IMG/VR virus record: IMGVR_UViG_3300047157_000088
Coordinates: 1-36,778 of that record
DNA length: 36,778 nucleotides
Source of the DNA: a virus
Reading direction: 5' to 3' (one strand)
Of this stretch, positions 25,600 through 33,955 are shown one piece after another (position 1 is the stretch's first letter; each line of letters starts with the position of its first letter). Under the pieces are notes generated by a model, which searched no databases, was not told the DNA's origin, and saw nothing but the letters and a program-made list of their open reading frames with translations. The position numbers and the translations under genes were made by a program.

Positions 25600-26400
25600 G
25601 CTGAAGACTCCGGTAAAATGGTATCGCCTGTCTCGGCTGTAATTGACTCTGGCGGTGTTAGATCGACAATAATGTCTCCACCTGTTTGCGGTCTTGTCCA
25701 ACCCCGGTATCCCTAAAGGTGTCGGTTTCAAATGTCTTCTTGAATCTCTGCCGGACAACAAAGATGCTTTGTGCTTTTGAAGAAGCTGGTCAAACTGACT
25801 GTAGTAATTAGATGCGTCACCCATGCCGTAATGTGACTTGGCGTTTGCAATAGCCATCAGCAAACAAAGTCTTGACGGGTAAATTGGGCAAGGCATGTCA
25901 TCCCGGTTCCAGCCTGATTCGGCGTAGAAGGGATAGAAAGAAAAGTGTAGTCGGTAATCGTCGCTATCAGGAACTCTCCAGAGCTCTATGCGACCCGGAT
26001 CGAATTCATCCTCACCAGCGCCAATATCCCAGTAAGATGGGATGCCACGCTTAGAGGGATCATCATTTCCGGCGGTGCGGTACTGTAATGGAATTCCGCG
26101 TTTAACAGGTCTGAACGACCCATCATTGACCTCAATCAAAACATCGGTGATGCTGAATGGGTCTGCGTTGACTGGAAACTTATAAAAGCGTTGGCCTTCA
26201 TAAACTTCCAATTGTTCGTTTACTTTGTAGAGGAGGTCATCCCCGTACTGAGCGTAGATTTGTTCTGATGCTTCCTGAAGGAAGGAAGTCAGGAGGAGAT
26301 CGTGAGTGACCGCCGCCTGACCTACAGACACAAAGCCAAGCCTAATGGCTAGCTCTGTTCGTAACTCCTTAAGAGTCCTTGTCTTTACGTGAAGTGCCAT
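25596..26400 (-). CDS. head-completion adaptor, P22 gp4-like (contains a +1 shift)
   Basis: About 267 residues if repaired. N-terminal helical part (TLKELRTELAIRLGF, LLTSFLQEASEQIYAQYGDDLLY), a FPVNADPFSITDV beta region and IYPSRLCLLMAIANAKSHYG fit podovirus adaptors that join portal to tail. In this sequence the frame runs directly into the fibre. Removing one A from the AAA run at 25685-25687 gives KTATGGDIIVDLTPPES and a TGA at 25596-25598, which overlaps the fibre ATG (ATGA). I therefore split the long frame into adaptor plus fibre. Start ATG 26400 with GAGG upstream, overlapping the preceding gene by 32 bases. Confidence 0.7.
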
Positions 26401-26716
26401 CTTTAGCCTCGGATTTTGGCTTCAGTAGATCGGCCCCTTTCTGCATAGACTTTTCGAGTCGGCCTTCAAACTCCTGACCATACACGGTTGCAACCCAAGG
26501 TGTACCACCTTCGTCCATTCCGTATTTGCGAAGCATGATTGCGTACTGCATACCGGGTTCAAAATCTCGCTCCATTTTCTTGGCGTCCTTTAGTTCAAAA
26601 ACTTTGTCAGGGCCATGTTTTGCTTGGAGCACAGGAACTTCGTGGGGGAAAACGCGCACGGTAGGCTTGTGCATAACGTCACGTTCAATCTGCATTTGAA
26701 GCAGTGGTGCTTTCAT
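26369..26716 (-). CDS. small conserved protein next to the capsid gene
   Basis: 115 residues, charged. The centre (VPVLQAKHGPDKVFELKDAKKMERDFEPGMQYAIMLRKYG) is compact and the C-terminal ~25 residues are Lys/Asp/Ser-rich and probably disordered. It has a good ribosome site (GGGAG before the ATG) and lies between the major capsid gene and the adaptor, where podoviruses often have head-completion or decoration genes. I do not recognise its family. Confidence 0.65.
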   Translation of the reverse strand: MKAPLLQMQIERDVMHKPTVRVFPHEVPVLQAKHGPDKVFELKDAKKMERDFEPGMQYAIMLRKYGMDEGGTPWVATVYGQEFEGRLEKSMQKGADLLKPKSEAKDGTSRKDKDS

Positions 26717-26748
26717 AAAATCTCCCGATTAAATTAGGTAGGATGGAC

Positions 26749-26764
26749 GCCCCCTTGCGGGGGC
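26749..26764 (-). terminator. GC hairpin after the capsid gene
   Basis: On the - strand GCCCCC-GCAA-GGGGGC (six G-C pairs with a GNRA tetraloop) begins 14 bases after the capsid stop, flanked by GGAT and ATCC that can extend the stem with an internal loop. No T-run follows, so it is a weak terminator or, more likely, an mRNA-stabilising or attenuating hairpin that raises capsid expression over downstream genes. Confidence 0.6.
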
Positions 26765-26777
26765 TATCCGGATACAT

Positions 26778-27551
26778 CTATACGCTGATAACTGCGTGGC
26801 AGTTAGAGCGGTTCATGGTGAGGGCACCTTTAAAGGTAAGACCCCAGTACCAGATGTAGTTGTTGTACTGACGCTCTGGCTTCCTTGCAACCATGTCATG
26901 ACCTGCCGCTGGTCGCAACGTAAGGTGCTTGGTGTTGAGCATGTAGCAACGATTGCTATACGCAACATCAGCAGAACTACCAGCAGAAGCCGCATCTAAC
27001 ATTTCGAATGTCGGGTCCCAAACAATTGGAACGCCTTGGAAATGTAGACCAGTGCTTGTTGCCGCCGCCTCTACTGAAGGATCGAACTGCACGTTCTCAC
27101 CAGAGGTTTTGAGGATTGTGTAACGAGCAATCTCGTCCTTACATGCCACACGGAACTGGTCAATAAACTCGGAACCTGCGATAATAAAGTCAGGTCGGCC
27201 ACCGTTCAGTGTACAAGCTCGCCACGTTTTCTCCATGTCCTCAACGATAGCTGTAGAGTCTGCTACAGCATTGTTGCGCCACCACTCGTTAGTCGCTCGG
27301 TCAATACCGCCAACAGTTCCTGTCGTGGGATCAAGGGAGACTAGAAGGTCAAGACCAGCGATTGCTTTCGCGTCCTGAGAACCGTCCAAGTGGAGGTCAT
27401 AGTCAAGCATCTCTTCAAAACCAAGGCGAAGAGTTTCAATGTTCTCTTCGAAAAGGTTGGTCAACTGCAACATTTCTGCGCCGGAGTTGGTTGAAGGACC
27501 TGCGTTGTCCGTGACCGTAATGCCGTTAGCAAGGAGTAAATCCTCGTTCAA
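26778..27551 (-). CDS. major capsid protein, C-terminal part (frame-broken)
   Basis: 257 residues from a TTG at 27551. It continues the capsid fold: NEDLLLANGITV, NLFEENIETLRLGFEEML, AIAGLDLLVSLDPTTGTVGGIDR, NEWWRNN, RPDFIIAGSEFID, and MLNTKHLTLRPAAGHDM near the end. The upstream fragment ends GAHDGFS one codon before the conserved NEDLLLANGI, in the other frame. Together they make about 350 residues, a usual size for this podovirus/siphovirus capsid family. The TTG has no Shine-Dalgarno and lies inside the upstream fragment, so independent initiation is unlikely. Confidence 0.82.
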   Translation of the reverse strand: MNEDLLLANGITVTDNAGPSTNSGAEMLQLTNLFEENIETLRLGFEEMLDYDLHLDGSQDAKAIAGLDLLVSLDPTTGTVGGIDRATNEWWRNNAVADSTAIVEDMEKTWRACTLNGGRPDFIIAGSEFIDQFRVACKDEIARYTILKTSGENVQFDPSVEAAATSTGLHFQGVPIVWDPTFEMLDAASAGSSADVAYSNRCYMLNTKHLTLRPAAGHDMVARKPERQYNNYIWYWGLTFKGALTMNRSNCHAVISV

Positions 27552-27838
27552 GAAAAGCCGTCATGCGCACCTGCCCAAGGATACTGGGTCTGGCGTACCG
27601 TGTCTTTGCGGTTGTAAGTTACAGTATCGTCGCCAAACATCCACTGGAAGTTGGAGTCGTACTGGAACCGAACCTGCTCAGAAATATACTGTTTACCGCC
27701 CGGGAAGGTCTTTTTGCCCTTCATGAGCTTTGCCATCAACGGACGCTCTCGTGCGATCTCGTCAATTGGTTTGTTTCGTAAGTAGTGATCAAGAGCTACG
27801 TACCCTAGCTGGGTCAGCTCTGCGCTTGTAAAAGCCAT
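27548..27838 (-). CDS. major capsid protein, N-terminal part (frame-broken)
   Basis: 96 residues, starting AFTSAELTQLGYVALDHYLRN and with KTFPGGKQYISEQVRF, the N-terminal region of an HK97-like capsid family. It stops at TGA (27548-27550) right after GAHDGFS. A single extra T in the TTTT or TCTT stretch at 27550-27556 would read GFSLNEDLLLANG and restore one long gene. The ribosome site (AAAAGG, 8-9 bases upstream) and the position behind a possible promoter fit a highly expressed gene. Because an intact capsid is essential, either this is a sequence error or the ribosome shifts -1 here; no good slippery site is seen. Confidence 0.82.
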   Translation of the reverse strand: MAFTSAELTQLGYVALDHYLRNKPIDEIARERPLMAKLMKGKKTFPGGKQYISEQVRFQYDSNFQWMFGDDTVTYNRKDTVRQTQYPWAGAHDGFS

Positions 27839-28053
27839 AATAAGTACCTTTTATAAATAGGGTTAATAGAATAACGGAATGTTATTCACCGATCTTTTGC
27901 CCGACGAGAAGGCCAAGGTACTCAGTCTGGATCGTGTGTAGAGGGTGGCGAGCCTACTCTTATATCCCTTTCTGCCGGGAACACAGTTTCTTCATTAGAT
28001 CATTCAATCATATTATACAACGGAACAACTACATAAATAAAATCTTTCTTAGG
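27839..28053. other. intergenic region between RNR and capsid genes
   Basis: A 215-base stretch without a convincing gene. On the - strand there is a TATAAT (28017-28012) without a clear -35 box, a possible weak capsid promoter. A perfect 7-base inverted repeat, GAATAAC and GTTATTC around five bases (27869-27887), lies in what would be the capsid 5' leader. An unusually long leader in an otherwise gapless block suggests control of capsid expression. Confidence 0.45.
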
Positions 28054-29901
28054 CTATATAGCGCATTCTCCCGCGCTACAAGCCAATTCTGTCTCACGCT
28101 CTCTAGACTCAGGGATGGTTGACCAATCTATAAACTTGAGAACAGGGTGAATCTCATACTGGCGCTTGGTTATCTTCTCGTAAGGGGCCTGCTCATATGT
28201 GTGGTTTTCGTCCTCTGCTGGCAGAAAGCTGACTCCACTAAGGATGTCAAAATTTTCCCAACACCACGCCCCTACTTCCGGCCATTCTGAAGTTTTTACA
28301 TTCACAGTAACGGAGGGCTTATGCTCGCACCAATTTAGTGCAAGCTTCTTCCAGAACTCCAAATGCTCGATAGCCGTGATATCTTTTGTACATACGGCAT
28401 CCTTTGGTGATTTCATCGCAAACGTAAATACAATTGCTTCTGAGTTGTACGGGTCCACAGCGTGCGGAACACCTGCCTCAATCAGGGCATCTGTGATTGG
28501 GTCTTTGATATCATTCCTAACTCGCCTGTAGTAATAAGGCGCATATTTAGGATGGCATCCACTAGCTGAGCCACTGAGTTGGGAAACCGTGCCAGAAGGT
28601 TTCACGCAGGTAGTAGCCGCGCTCTGGTTGATTTTCATCTTCTTGGCTAACTCTTTGTTAGTCCCAACCACCTCACGCTTAAGGTCTTTCAGTTCACGCT
28701 CAGTCGCGTTACGCAACCAAGGGCAATCATACCAGCCAGTAATTGAAACCCCGAGAAGTCGTTCCTCCTCGCAATTGTGCTTCCATGCTGAACTAAGGTA
28801 GCGGAAATCTGTCAATTCCGATTGAAGGGTGCCAAGCACACTGGCAATTTTTACCTTGCGAGATAGCTCTTTATAACCATCTCCGGGTCGCGCAATTGCC
28901 TCCGAGAGGTTACAGAACTGTCTTGACCGTAGTACGATTTCACTGCAAGGATTTGTGCCAAAATCGTGATCGGTATCCCTGCGCTCAGGACTGAGCTTCT
29001 TTGCCGCCTCTCGATTGAATAAGCCTCGCTCACCGCTTTTACTATCATAGATTGTATTCCACTCCCGCATGAATGCGCCTACGTCTGGTTTCTCTGTAAA
29101 CGCTATTGAGTTGTTGGCTAAGGCTCGTTGACCGTCCATCAGATACCACTGGCCTGATTTAGCTGTAGCCATGCGCTGATCTGTGAGGTTGGACAGGGAG
29201 ATCATTGCCGAACGCCTGACGCCTCCTACTACGATACTCGAAGCAATGTGGCAGAAAATGTCGTGTGCCTCGATTGAGGATAGCTTGCGACCTGCCGCAC
29301 CCTTGATGATGCCTACAATGTTTTTCAACATGGACTCTAACGGAGCCGGGCCACTTGCACGCCCGCCCATGGTTTTCAATTTTGCACCTGCCGGGCGAAT
29401 TCGAGAGAAATCCCACTGGGGAATCTGTCCAGCATATGCCATGGCGACAGTCTCACGAATGGCCTTAGCCCAACCAATCTTGCTATCAGATACGGTGATT
29501 ACCGTGTCCGTGTCAAACATCTTCTCGGCAATCTCTGGAAGCTGTGTCACGTACTGGCGTTCCACTGAGTACCCAACCCCGGTTCCACACATGAGAATAT
29601 AAGCGGCTTCATCCCACGCACGAAGGTTATCGCACGCTAAATAAGCGCAATTGTATCCAGCGACATGATCTCGCTCTAGAGCTTTTCCAGCAGACATAAT
29701 GGCTCTCATACTCGGAACCACATCTAAGTTGTGAATAGCGTCAAAGAGCTCCTGACGGATTGGTTTTACAATCTTTGGTCTGCGCTTTTCAAAGAAGTCT
29801 AAGTATCTGTTTACTGTTTCTTCCCAAGTCTCGCGTCGTCCTTCCTCTTCTAGCCAGCGTGCATAGCGGCTATTAAATATGTAGGATTCGTAACTATTCA
29901 A
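28054..29901 (-). CDS. nrdJ: class II (B12-dependent) ribonucleotide reductase, monomeric type
   Basis: About 615 residues, reducing ribonucleotides to deoxyribonucleotides with an adenosylcobalamin-generated thiyl radical. Motifs match Lactobacillus-type RTPR: YARWLEEEGRRETWEETV near the N-terminus, NCAYLACDN (Cys85), GTGVGYSVE, NPCSEIVL with the likely radical Cys319, FCNLSEA with Cys330 eleven residues on (the same spacing as in RTPR), and a C-terminal CSAGEC pair that re-reduces the site. The TTG at 29901 is preferred (GGGAG upstream, 8-base overlap with the IscA-like gene); an ATG at 29970 would overlap by 77 bases. It supplies dNTPs for phage replication, with or without oxygen. Confidence 0.93.
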   Translation of the reverse strand: MNSYESYIFNSRYARWLEEEGRRETWEETVNRYLDFFEKRRPKIVKPIRQELFDAIHNLDVVPSMRAIMSAGKALERDHVAGYNCAYLACDNLRAWDEAAYILMCGTGVGYSVERQYVTQLPEIAEKMFDTDTVITVSDSKIGWAKAIRETVAMAYAGQIPQWDFSRIRPAGAKLKTMGGRASGPAPLESMLKNIVGIIKGAAGRKLSSIEAHDIFCHIASSIVVGGVRRSAMISLSNLTDQRMATAKSGQWYLMDGQRALANNSIAFTEKPDVGAFMREWNTIYDSKSGERGLFNREAAKKLSPERRDTDHDFGTNPCSEIVLRSRQFCNLSEAIARPGDGYKELSRKVKIASVLGTLQSELTDFRYLSSAWKHNCEEERLLGVSITGWYDCPWLRNATERELKDLKREVVGTNKELAKKMKINQSAATTCVKPSGTVSQLSGSASGCHPKYAPYYYRRVRNDIKDPITDALIEAGVPHAVDPYNSEAIVFTFAMKSPKDAVCTKDITAIEHLEFWKKLALNWCEHKPSVTVNVKTSEWPEVGAWCWENFDILSGVSFLPAEDENHTYEQAPYEKITKRQYEIHPVLKFIDWSTIPESRERETELACSAGECAI

Positions 29902-30226
29902 TCTCTTCTCCCAATTTCTTTGGTGCGAATGATGATCCACATCCGCATTGTTCATATAAGTTCTTATCAACAGTCAAGTTGAGCATATCTCCTAGCAAGT
30001 CTTTCTTGAGCGTAAGAAATGCACCACTCAGGAGGGACGCTGACTCTGGATGCCAAAAGACTGGCGTGTTGTCGGCAGTGCTCAACCCGTCTGTATCGCT
30101 GATAGGAATCTTCTCGAAATTCGCTTTGAAGCCTGTACACCCACCACTTTCCAAATTTAGAAGCAAACCTTCCGATATGCTTAAACGCTTGCTTAGAAAA
30201 AGTGCTACATCGTCTGAGATTTTCAA
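29894..30226 (-). CDS. A-type Fe-S carrier (IscA/ErpA/HesB-like)
   Basis: 110 residues with the three conserved cysteines of A-type carriers: Cys30 in ESGGCTGFK and Cys94/Cys96 in the terminal CGCGSSFAPKK. These proteins receive iron-sulphur clusters from IscU-type scaffolds and deliver them to target enzymes. Length and motif spacing (64 residues between first and second Cys) match bacterial IscA. It is the gene directly upstream of the phage RNR, overlapping by 8 bases. Class II RNR itself has no Fe-S cluster, so the recipient is not obvious. A host enzyme or a phage protein outside the window is possible. Confidence 0.85.
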   Translation of the reverse strand: MKISDDVALFLSKRLSISEGLLLNLESGGCTGFKANFEKIPISDTDGLSTADNTPVFWHPESASLLSGAFLTLKKDLLGDMLNLTVDKNLYEQCGCGSSFAPKKLGEEIE

Positions 30227-30640
30227 TTAGTTCCATTTATCCTCAATTTGTGGTTTAGTGGTAACTCCCGCTTCTTCAGGCCATTGTGGTGCAGGGTTTG
30301 GAATGAATGCCCTACCCGACTCGCTAATGCCTGACCAAATAATGCAAGCCTGTCCATCTGACTTGTGTACAACAAATGACATTGTTTTCCCGCCTTGGCT
30401 TGTGTACAGCAACCATTGGTTACCTGTATCTAGCCAGCCTGCAACCAATGCAATCTCACCGTGCTCACTTAAAAGTGTGTCACGCATCTCAACTGGGGTT
30501 GAGCAGACCAAGTAGAATGGCACTGTCATTGTTTCGAATGAGCTTGGCGCTTCTTGGGCTTTTGCATACTCCACCGTTCCTGCCAAGAAAGCCATGACAA
30601 CTCCTATGCCAATAATCCAGTCCCATTTTTTTCGATCTTT
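30227..30640 (-). CDS. exported or membrane-anchored conserved phage protein
   Basis: About 137 residues. It has a basic N-terminus, one hydrophobic segment (WIIGIGVVMAFLAGTV) and a possible cleavage site after AKA, then a soluble domain (PFYLVCSTPVEMRDTLLSEHGE, IALVAGWLDTGNQWLLY, QACIIWSGISESGR) that would lie outside the cytoplasm. The ATG at 30640 gives a normal signal-peptide length; a TTG at 30685 with GGGAG upstream would add 15 residues and overlap the previous gene by 34 bases. I know similar small proteins only as hypothetical proteins of aquatic phages. Confidence 0.65.
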   Translation of the reverse strand, partial: KDRKKWDWIIGIGVVMAFLAGTVEYAKAQEAPSSFETMTVPFYLVCSTPVEMRDTLLSEHGEIALVAGWLDTGNQWLLYTSQGGKTMSFVVHKSDGQACIIWSGISESGRAFIPNPAPQWPEEAGVTTKPQIEDKWN

Positions 30641-30651
30641 CATCTGTCTTT

Positions 30652-30906
30652 CTAAATAGTCAGTTTTTTGTTTCTGTGTATCCAATCAAGTGCTCCCTTA
30701 TCTAATTCTTCTTTTGTTTCGTAATAAGACCCGTCAACATGCAGATATGTCACTTCGTCGTTACTGATAAGAAATGACCAGCCGTTGTCGTTTCGTGTTC
30801 TTTCGACCCGAATAGAAGTGCCGGGGATGCGCCCTAAGTTGAACGCAGAACCCCGGCCCCAATGAATCTTATCCTTGGTCAAATCCATAGTACCATTGAT
30901 CTTCAT
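30652..30906 (-). CDS. small hypothetical protein
   Basis: 84 residues, with a beta-rich centre (GTSIRVERTRNDNGWSFLIS, EVTYLHVDGSYYETKEEL) and a short helical end. A GGGG stretch precedes the ATG by about 8 bases, and it begins 11 bases after the scaffold stop. No membrane segment, Cys or enzyme motif is seen. I do not recognise a family. Its place between the scaffold and the Fe-S carrier gives no clear clue. Confidence 0.6.
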   Translation of the reverse strand: MKINGTMDLTKDKIHWGRGSAFNLGRIPGTSIRVERTRNDNGWSFLISNDEVTYLHVDGSYYETKEELDKGALDWIHRNKKLTI

Positions 30907-30917
30907 TTTGTCAACCC

Positions 30918-31913
30918 CTAGTCACGCATCTCCCTTAACGCATTACTTAATGCATCACCAATACTCTTTGGCTCTGGAGTTGCAGAGCTACCGGATGTAC
31001 CCGGTCTAATAGTATTTGGTCTTGAGCTTTGGGACTGGGTGGGGAACGCTTTGGAAATGTAAGCGTACTCCTCTGCAACAAACTGAGGCCAATGTGCTGG
31101 GTGAATGTTTGGAAACTGCTCTTGTGCACGCTCCAATATCAAAGCCTCTTTCTCCTCGAACTGAGGGTCCTTGGCTTTCATCTCGGCACTCCACCGATCT
31201 AGCTCTACGCTAGCACTCTGGGCATAGGTTGCCGCCTCCATCTGGGCGTGTTGCTGTTGACCATATTGGGCCTGCATCTCAGCCTGCTGTTCCTCAACCT
31301 GTTGCATTCGCATCGAGTAATCGCGTAATGCCGCAGTCTCTCGCGCAACCGCCTCAGTTACCTCAAACTCTTCAACTTGAGCTTTCAGGTCCGGGTGGTT
31401 GTTTAACGGGTCAGCATTGCCTACCTTGTCACCAGTGAACTGGCTGTGGGCCTGCTCCATTCGCTCCCAATAGGGAGAGGGGTCGCCACCGTTACGCAAG
31501 CTCTTATGATACTCAAAGTAAGAGGTGAGATCATTAGTTGTGACACCGCTCTCATTCATGATGCGGTACAACTCTTGTCCCTGATGTCTTACAGCATTTG
31601 CTTCTTCCTCTGCGGCTCTAGCTCGTTCTGCTAACTGTCGATATCGCTCTTGAGATCGCTCAGATTGTCCGGCAAGCCATGACTCTTCGTCTTCTTCTGG
31701 AACACCCCCGGTTCCTTCTTCTGATTCACCGGCATCAGCACTCTCCGATTCCCCTTCCGCAACCACGGGGGCCTCGGTGGACTCATCGCCCTCTCGCATT
31801 GAGTCGAGCTCTTTTTCGAGAACCTCGGAAACCGTTTCAACCTCTTTCTCATCTGGTTGATCAACTTCCTTATTTTCGACCGCATCTTCTAACGCTTCTT
31901 GTAGTGTGCCCAT
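30918..31913 (-). CDS. capsid scaffolding protein (putative)
   Basis: 331 residues, strongly acidic N-terminal third (many Glu/Asp/Ser), central coiled-coil rich in Gln, Glu and Ala (QQVEEQQAEMQAQYGQQQHA), and a short C-terminal region (IGDALSNALREMRD) with the amphipathic helix that scaffolds use to bind the capsid shell. This composition and its position between portal and capsid genes are typical of podovirus scaffolding proteins, which are present in procapsids and leave on maturation. GGGAG precedes the ATG. The identification is by architecture, not by a sequence motif. Confidence 0.75.
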   Translation of the reverse strand: MGTLQEALEDAVENKEVDQPDEKEVETVSEVLEKELDSMREGDESTEAPVVAEGESESADAGESEEGTGGVPEEDEESWLAGQSERSQERYRQLAERARAAEEEANAVRHQGQELYRIMNESGVTTNDLTSYFEYHKSLRNGGDPSPYWERMEQAHSQFTGDKVGNADPLNNHPDLKAQVEEFEVTEAVARETAALRDYSMRMQQVEEQQAEMQAQYGQQQHAQMEAATYAQSASVELDRWSAEMKAKDPQFEEKEALILERAQEQFPNIHPAHWPQFVAEEYAYISKAFPTQSQSSRPNTIRPGTSGSSATPEPKSIGDALSNALREMRD

Positions 31914-31928
31914 TAATTCTCCCTTTCA

Positions 31929-33947
31929 TTACTGAGGCATTGGTGCTTCGGCAGGTGGTGCCATAGCTTGATCTTGTAAGGCCATTTCACCGCTAGCTAA
32001 CTGTTGTTCTTGGCCCATCATCTGCATACTCTGCATTTGCATCTGCATCTGTTGCATTTGCATTTGTTGCTGTTGCATTTGCATTTCCATCTGTTGCATC
32101 TGTCGCTTTTGTTGTCCAATCATGTCTAAATACTGCACAAGCTCTTCAGGAAACATCTCCATAACATCGAAGGCTTCGTCAGCTTTACGCATGGTTTCAG
32201 ACAACAATTTGATCCACGGGTTCATGGTTATCGGAATCATCATCTCCTCTTGCATCATGATCGCCCGCTCCATCACTTCCTTGATCTCGGGTAGGATGCC
32301 TCCCCACTTCTCCATGTCCATCTGCTTGTTTGGCTTACCAGTTGATCCAGCTCTGATCTTGATCTCAGTCATGCTGAAGATTTGATCTTTGCTCATCTGA
32401 TCGGCAGGCCAGTACGCTGTTTGCCCGGCGTAGCGTTGAATCAGCTCCATCGGCATTTCTTGAAGAATAATCTCTGTACCGTATACGGCAATCTCAGAGA
32501 TGAGGTCTTCCAACATATCTTTTCTGGAATCCACACGGGAGGACAAGCCTTCCGCTTGGATGCTGGCTTCCGTAGCAGTCTTAGCTCGACCAACGGAACC
32601 ACGTTGAGCGTCACCCAAGCCTGAAACCCATTCCATGTCACCACGCACTCGCGTAACGTCATAGACTGTCGGAATCATTGGCGGATGCTGTGCCGGGGTA
32701 AACACCTGATTCACAGGTTGACCACCAGCGTCAATTAGCAGAATCTCACCAATCTCACCCACGGAGAAACTTGAAACGTCCTGTCGGCTAACACGGGCAC
32801 GGTCAGCAATAAACATGGGCTTTGTTAGCTCACGGTGTTTTGCCTCTTGCGTGCGTGAAAGATCGTACTCGTCTTGCAACTTCATCAGGAGCTCTACGTC
32901 AGACATAGGCCACTCTCGACCATCGACGTAGTTGAAACCAATGCCAAAGAATGGGAAGAATCTCTGCCCAACTTTCTCAGGTTGCCATGGGTCACGAAGG
33001 AAATCTCTACCGCCTTCTGCCCACCAGTAAACCGTTCCTGTGCCTTTGTCCCAAAGCTCCCAGATTGCTAGCAATGACTCAGCATCTTGATCAGTTGACC
33101 AAGTGCGTGCAGTGCCACCAATTTCTGGTCTGCCAGAACCGGATCGAATGTAAGAGGTTAATTTCTCCAGCTCTTTCTTGGAGACTCCGAACTGTTCCTT
33201 GACGGATTCCTTGTCCATCCACGTACGTTGAGCAATCCATGCCCCACGTTTGTAGTTGTCGATACAGTCAATGTCCGGGTCAATGCGGATGTCTTCTACC
33301 GCAATATTGTCGAGCACCAAACCTTCTGACTTCAGTACGGATACCTGCTTTTCCATAGATGCTATGGTCTGCTCAAGTTCCATTTCCTTAACGGTCAGCT
33401 CATCTTGGCTGTAGCCTTGCTCGTCCATCAACGTAGACATGTTATTAGTCAGCGCCGCCATCTGGTCCTGTGCGTCTTCTAGTCGGTTTAGGATGATGGG
33501 GTCTGTCTGGTACTCACGCTGGTAAGACATCTTGACCCAACCTACCCGTGAAGTCTGTACAGAGCGAACCACGCCTAGCATGGCCCGTTTCAGTCCAGAG
33601 TCACCCAAGGCTTTGTTTAGCACCACCTCTAGGGTTCTGCTGAACTGCCGGGTCATTGGTAGCATTGGGTCTTCTATGTCCACGTATGACTCAGGCTTGA
33701 CACCGATTTCGGGGTTCTGTGCGTAAGTCAGTGGGAGCATTGCTTGAAGGGTGGCAAACACTTGGTTGCTTTGCACGAGGTCAGATTTTGTGTACTGATC
33801 CTTTAGCTTCTTTCCCTTGCGAGAACCATATGCGTAGTTCCTACTTACCTCGATGTCCTTAAATGCGTTCTTAAACTTATTACCGCTTCTGTCAACAAGT
33901 TTCTGTAGCTTCGCAACTTGTGGGTTCTTATCTTTATCAATTTCCAT
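31929..33947 (-). CDS. portal protein, P22-like
   Basis: 672 residues, close to the 725 of P22 gp1. It has the N-terminal QVFATLQAMLPLTYAQNP stretch, a long central region (DIRIDPDIDCIDNYKRGAWIAQR, FPFFGIGFNYVDG) and RGSVGRAKTATEASIQAEG, typical of large podovirus portals. Twelve copies form the ring through which DNA enters and leaves the capsid. The last ~65 residues are almost only Met and Gln (QMQMQQQQMQMQQMQMQM), a tail I do not know from P22, followed by a Pro/Ala end. It begins 8 bases after TerL, with AGGA upstream of the ATG. Confidence 0.88.
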   Translation of the reverse strand: MEIDKDKNPQVAKLQKLVDRSGNKFKNAFKDIEVSRNYAYGSRKGKKLKDQYTKSDLVQSNQVFATLQAMLPLTYAQNPEIGVKPESYVDIEDPMLPMTRQFSRTLEVVLNKALGDSGLKRAMLGVVRSVQTSRVGWVKMSYQREYQTDPIILNRLEDAQDQMAALTNNMSTLMDEQGYSQDELTVKEMELEQTIASMEKQVSVLKSEGLVLDNIAVEDIRIDPDIDCIDNYKRGAWIAQRTWMDKESVKEQFGVSKKELEKLTSYIRSGSGRPEIGGTARTWSTDQDAESLLAIWELWDKGTGTVYWWAEGGRDFLRDPWQPEKVGQRFFPFFGIGFNYVDGREWPMSDVELLMKLQDEYDLSRTQEAKHRELTKPMFIADRARVSRQDVSSFSVGEIGEILLIDAGGQPVNQVFTPAQHPPMIPTVYDVTRVRGDMEWVSGLGDAQRGSVGRAKTATEASIQAEGLSSRVDSRKDMLEDLISEIAVYGTEIILQEMPMELIQRYAGQTAYWPADQMSKDQIFSMTEIKIRAGSTGKPNKQMDMEKWGGILPEIKEVMERAIMMQEEMMIPITMNPWIKLLSETMRKADEAFDVMEMFPEELVQYLDMIGQQKRQMQQMEMQMQQQQMQMQQMQMQMQSMQMMGQEQQLASGEMALQDQAMAPPAEAPMPQ
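31987..32106 (-). repeat. imperfect Met/Gln codon repeat in the portal C-terminus
   Basis: On the + strand the motif TGCATTTGCATCTGTTG and close variants are repeated, reading ATG/CAG/CAA codons on the - strand. It encodes a Met/Gln run of about 40 residues. Such short repeats change length easily by replication slippage. This is a low-complexity coding repeat, not a mobile element. Confidence 0.7.
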
Positions 33948-33955
33948 GGTTGTTC

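Noticed and set aside
28012-28017. A strong capsid promoter between RNR and capsid
   Set aside because: There is a good TATAAT, but no acceptable -35 box at 15-19 bases and no extended -10, so it is only listed as part of the intergenic region.
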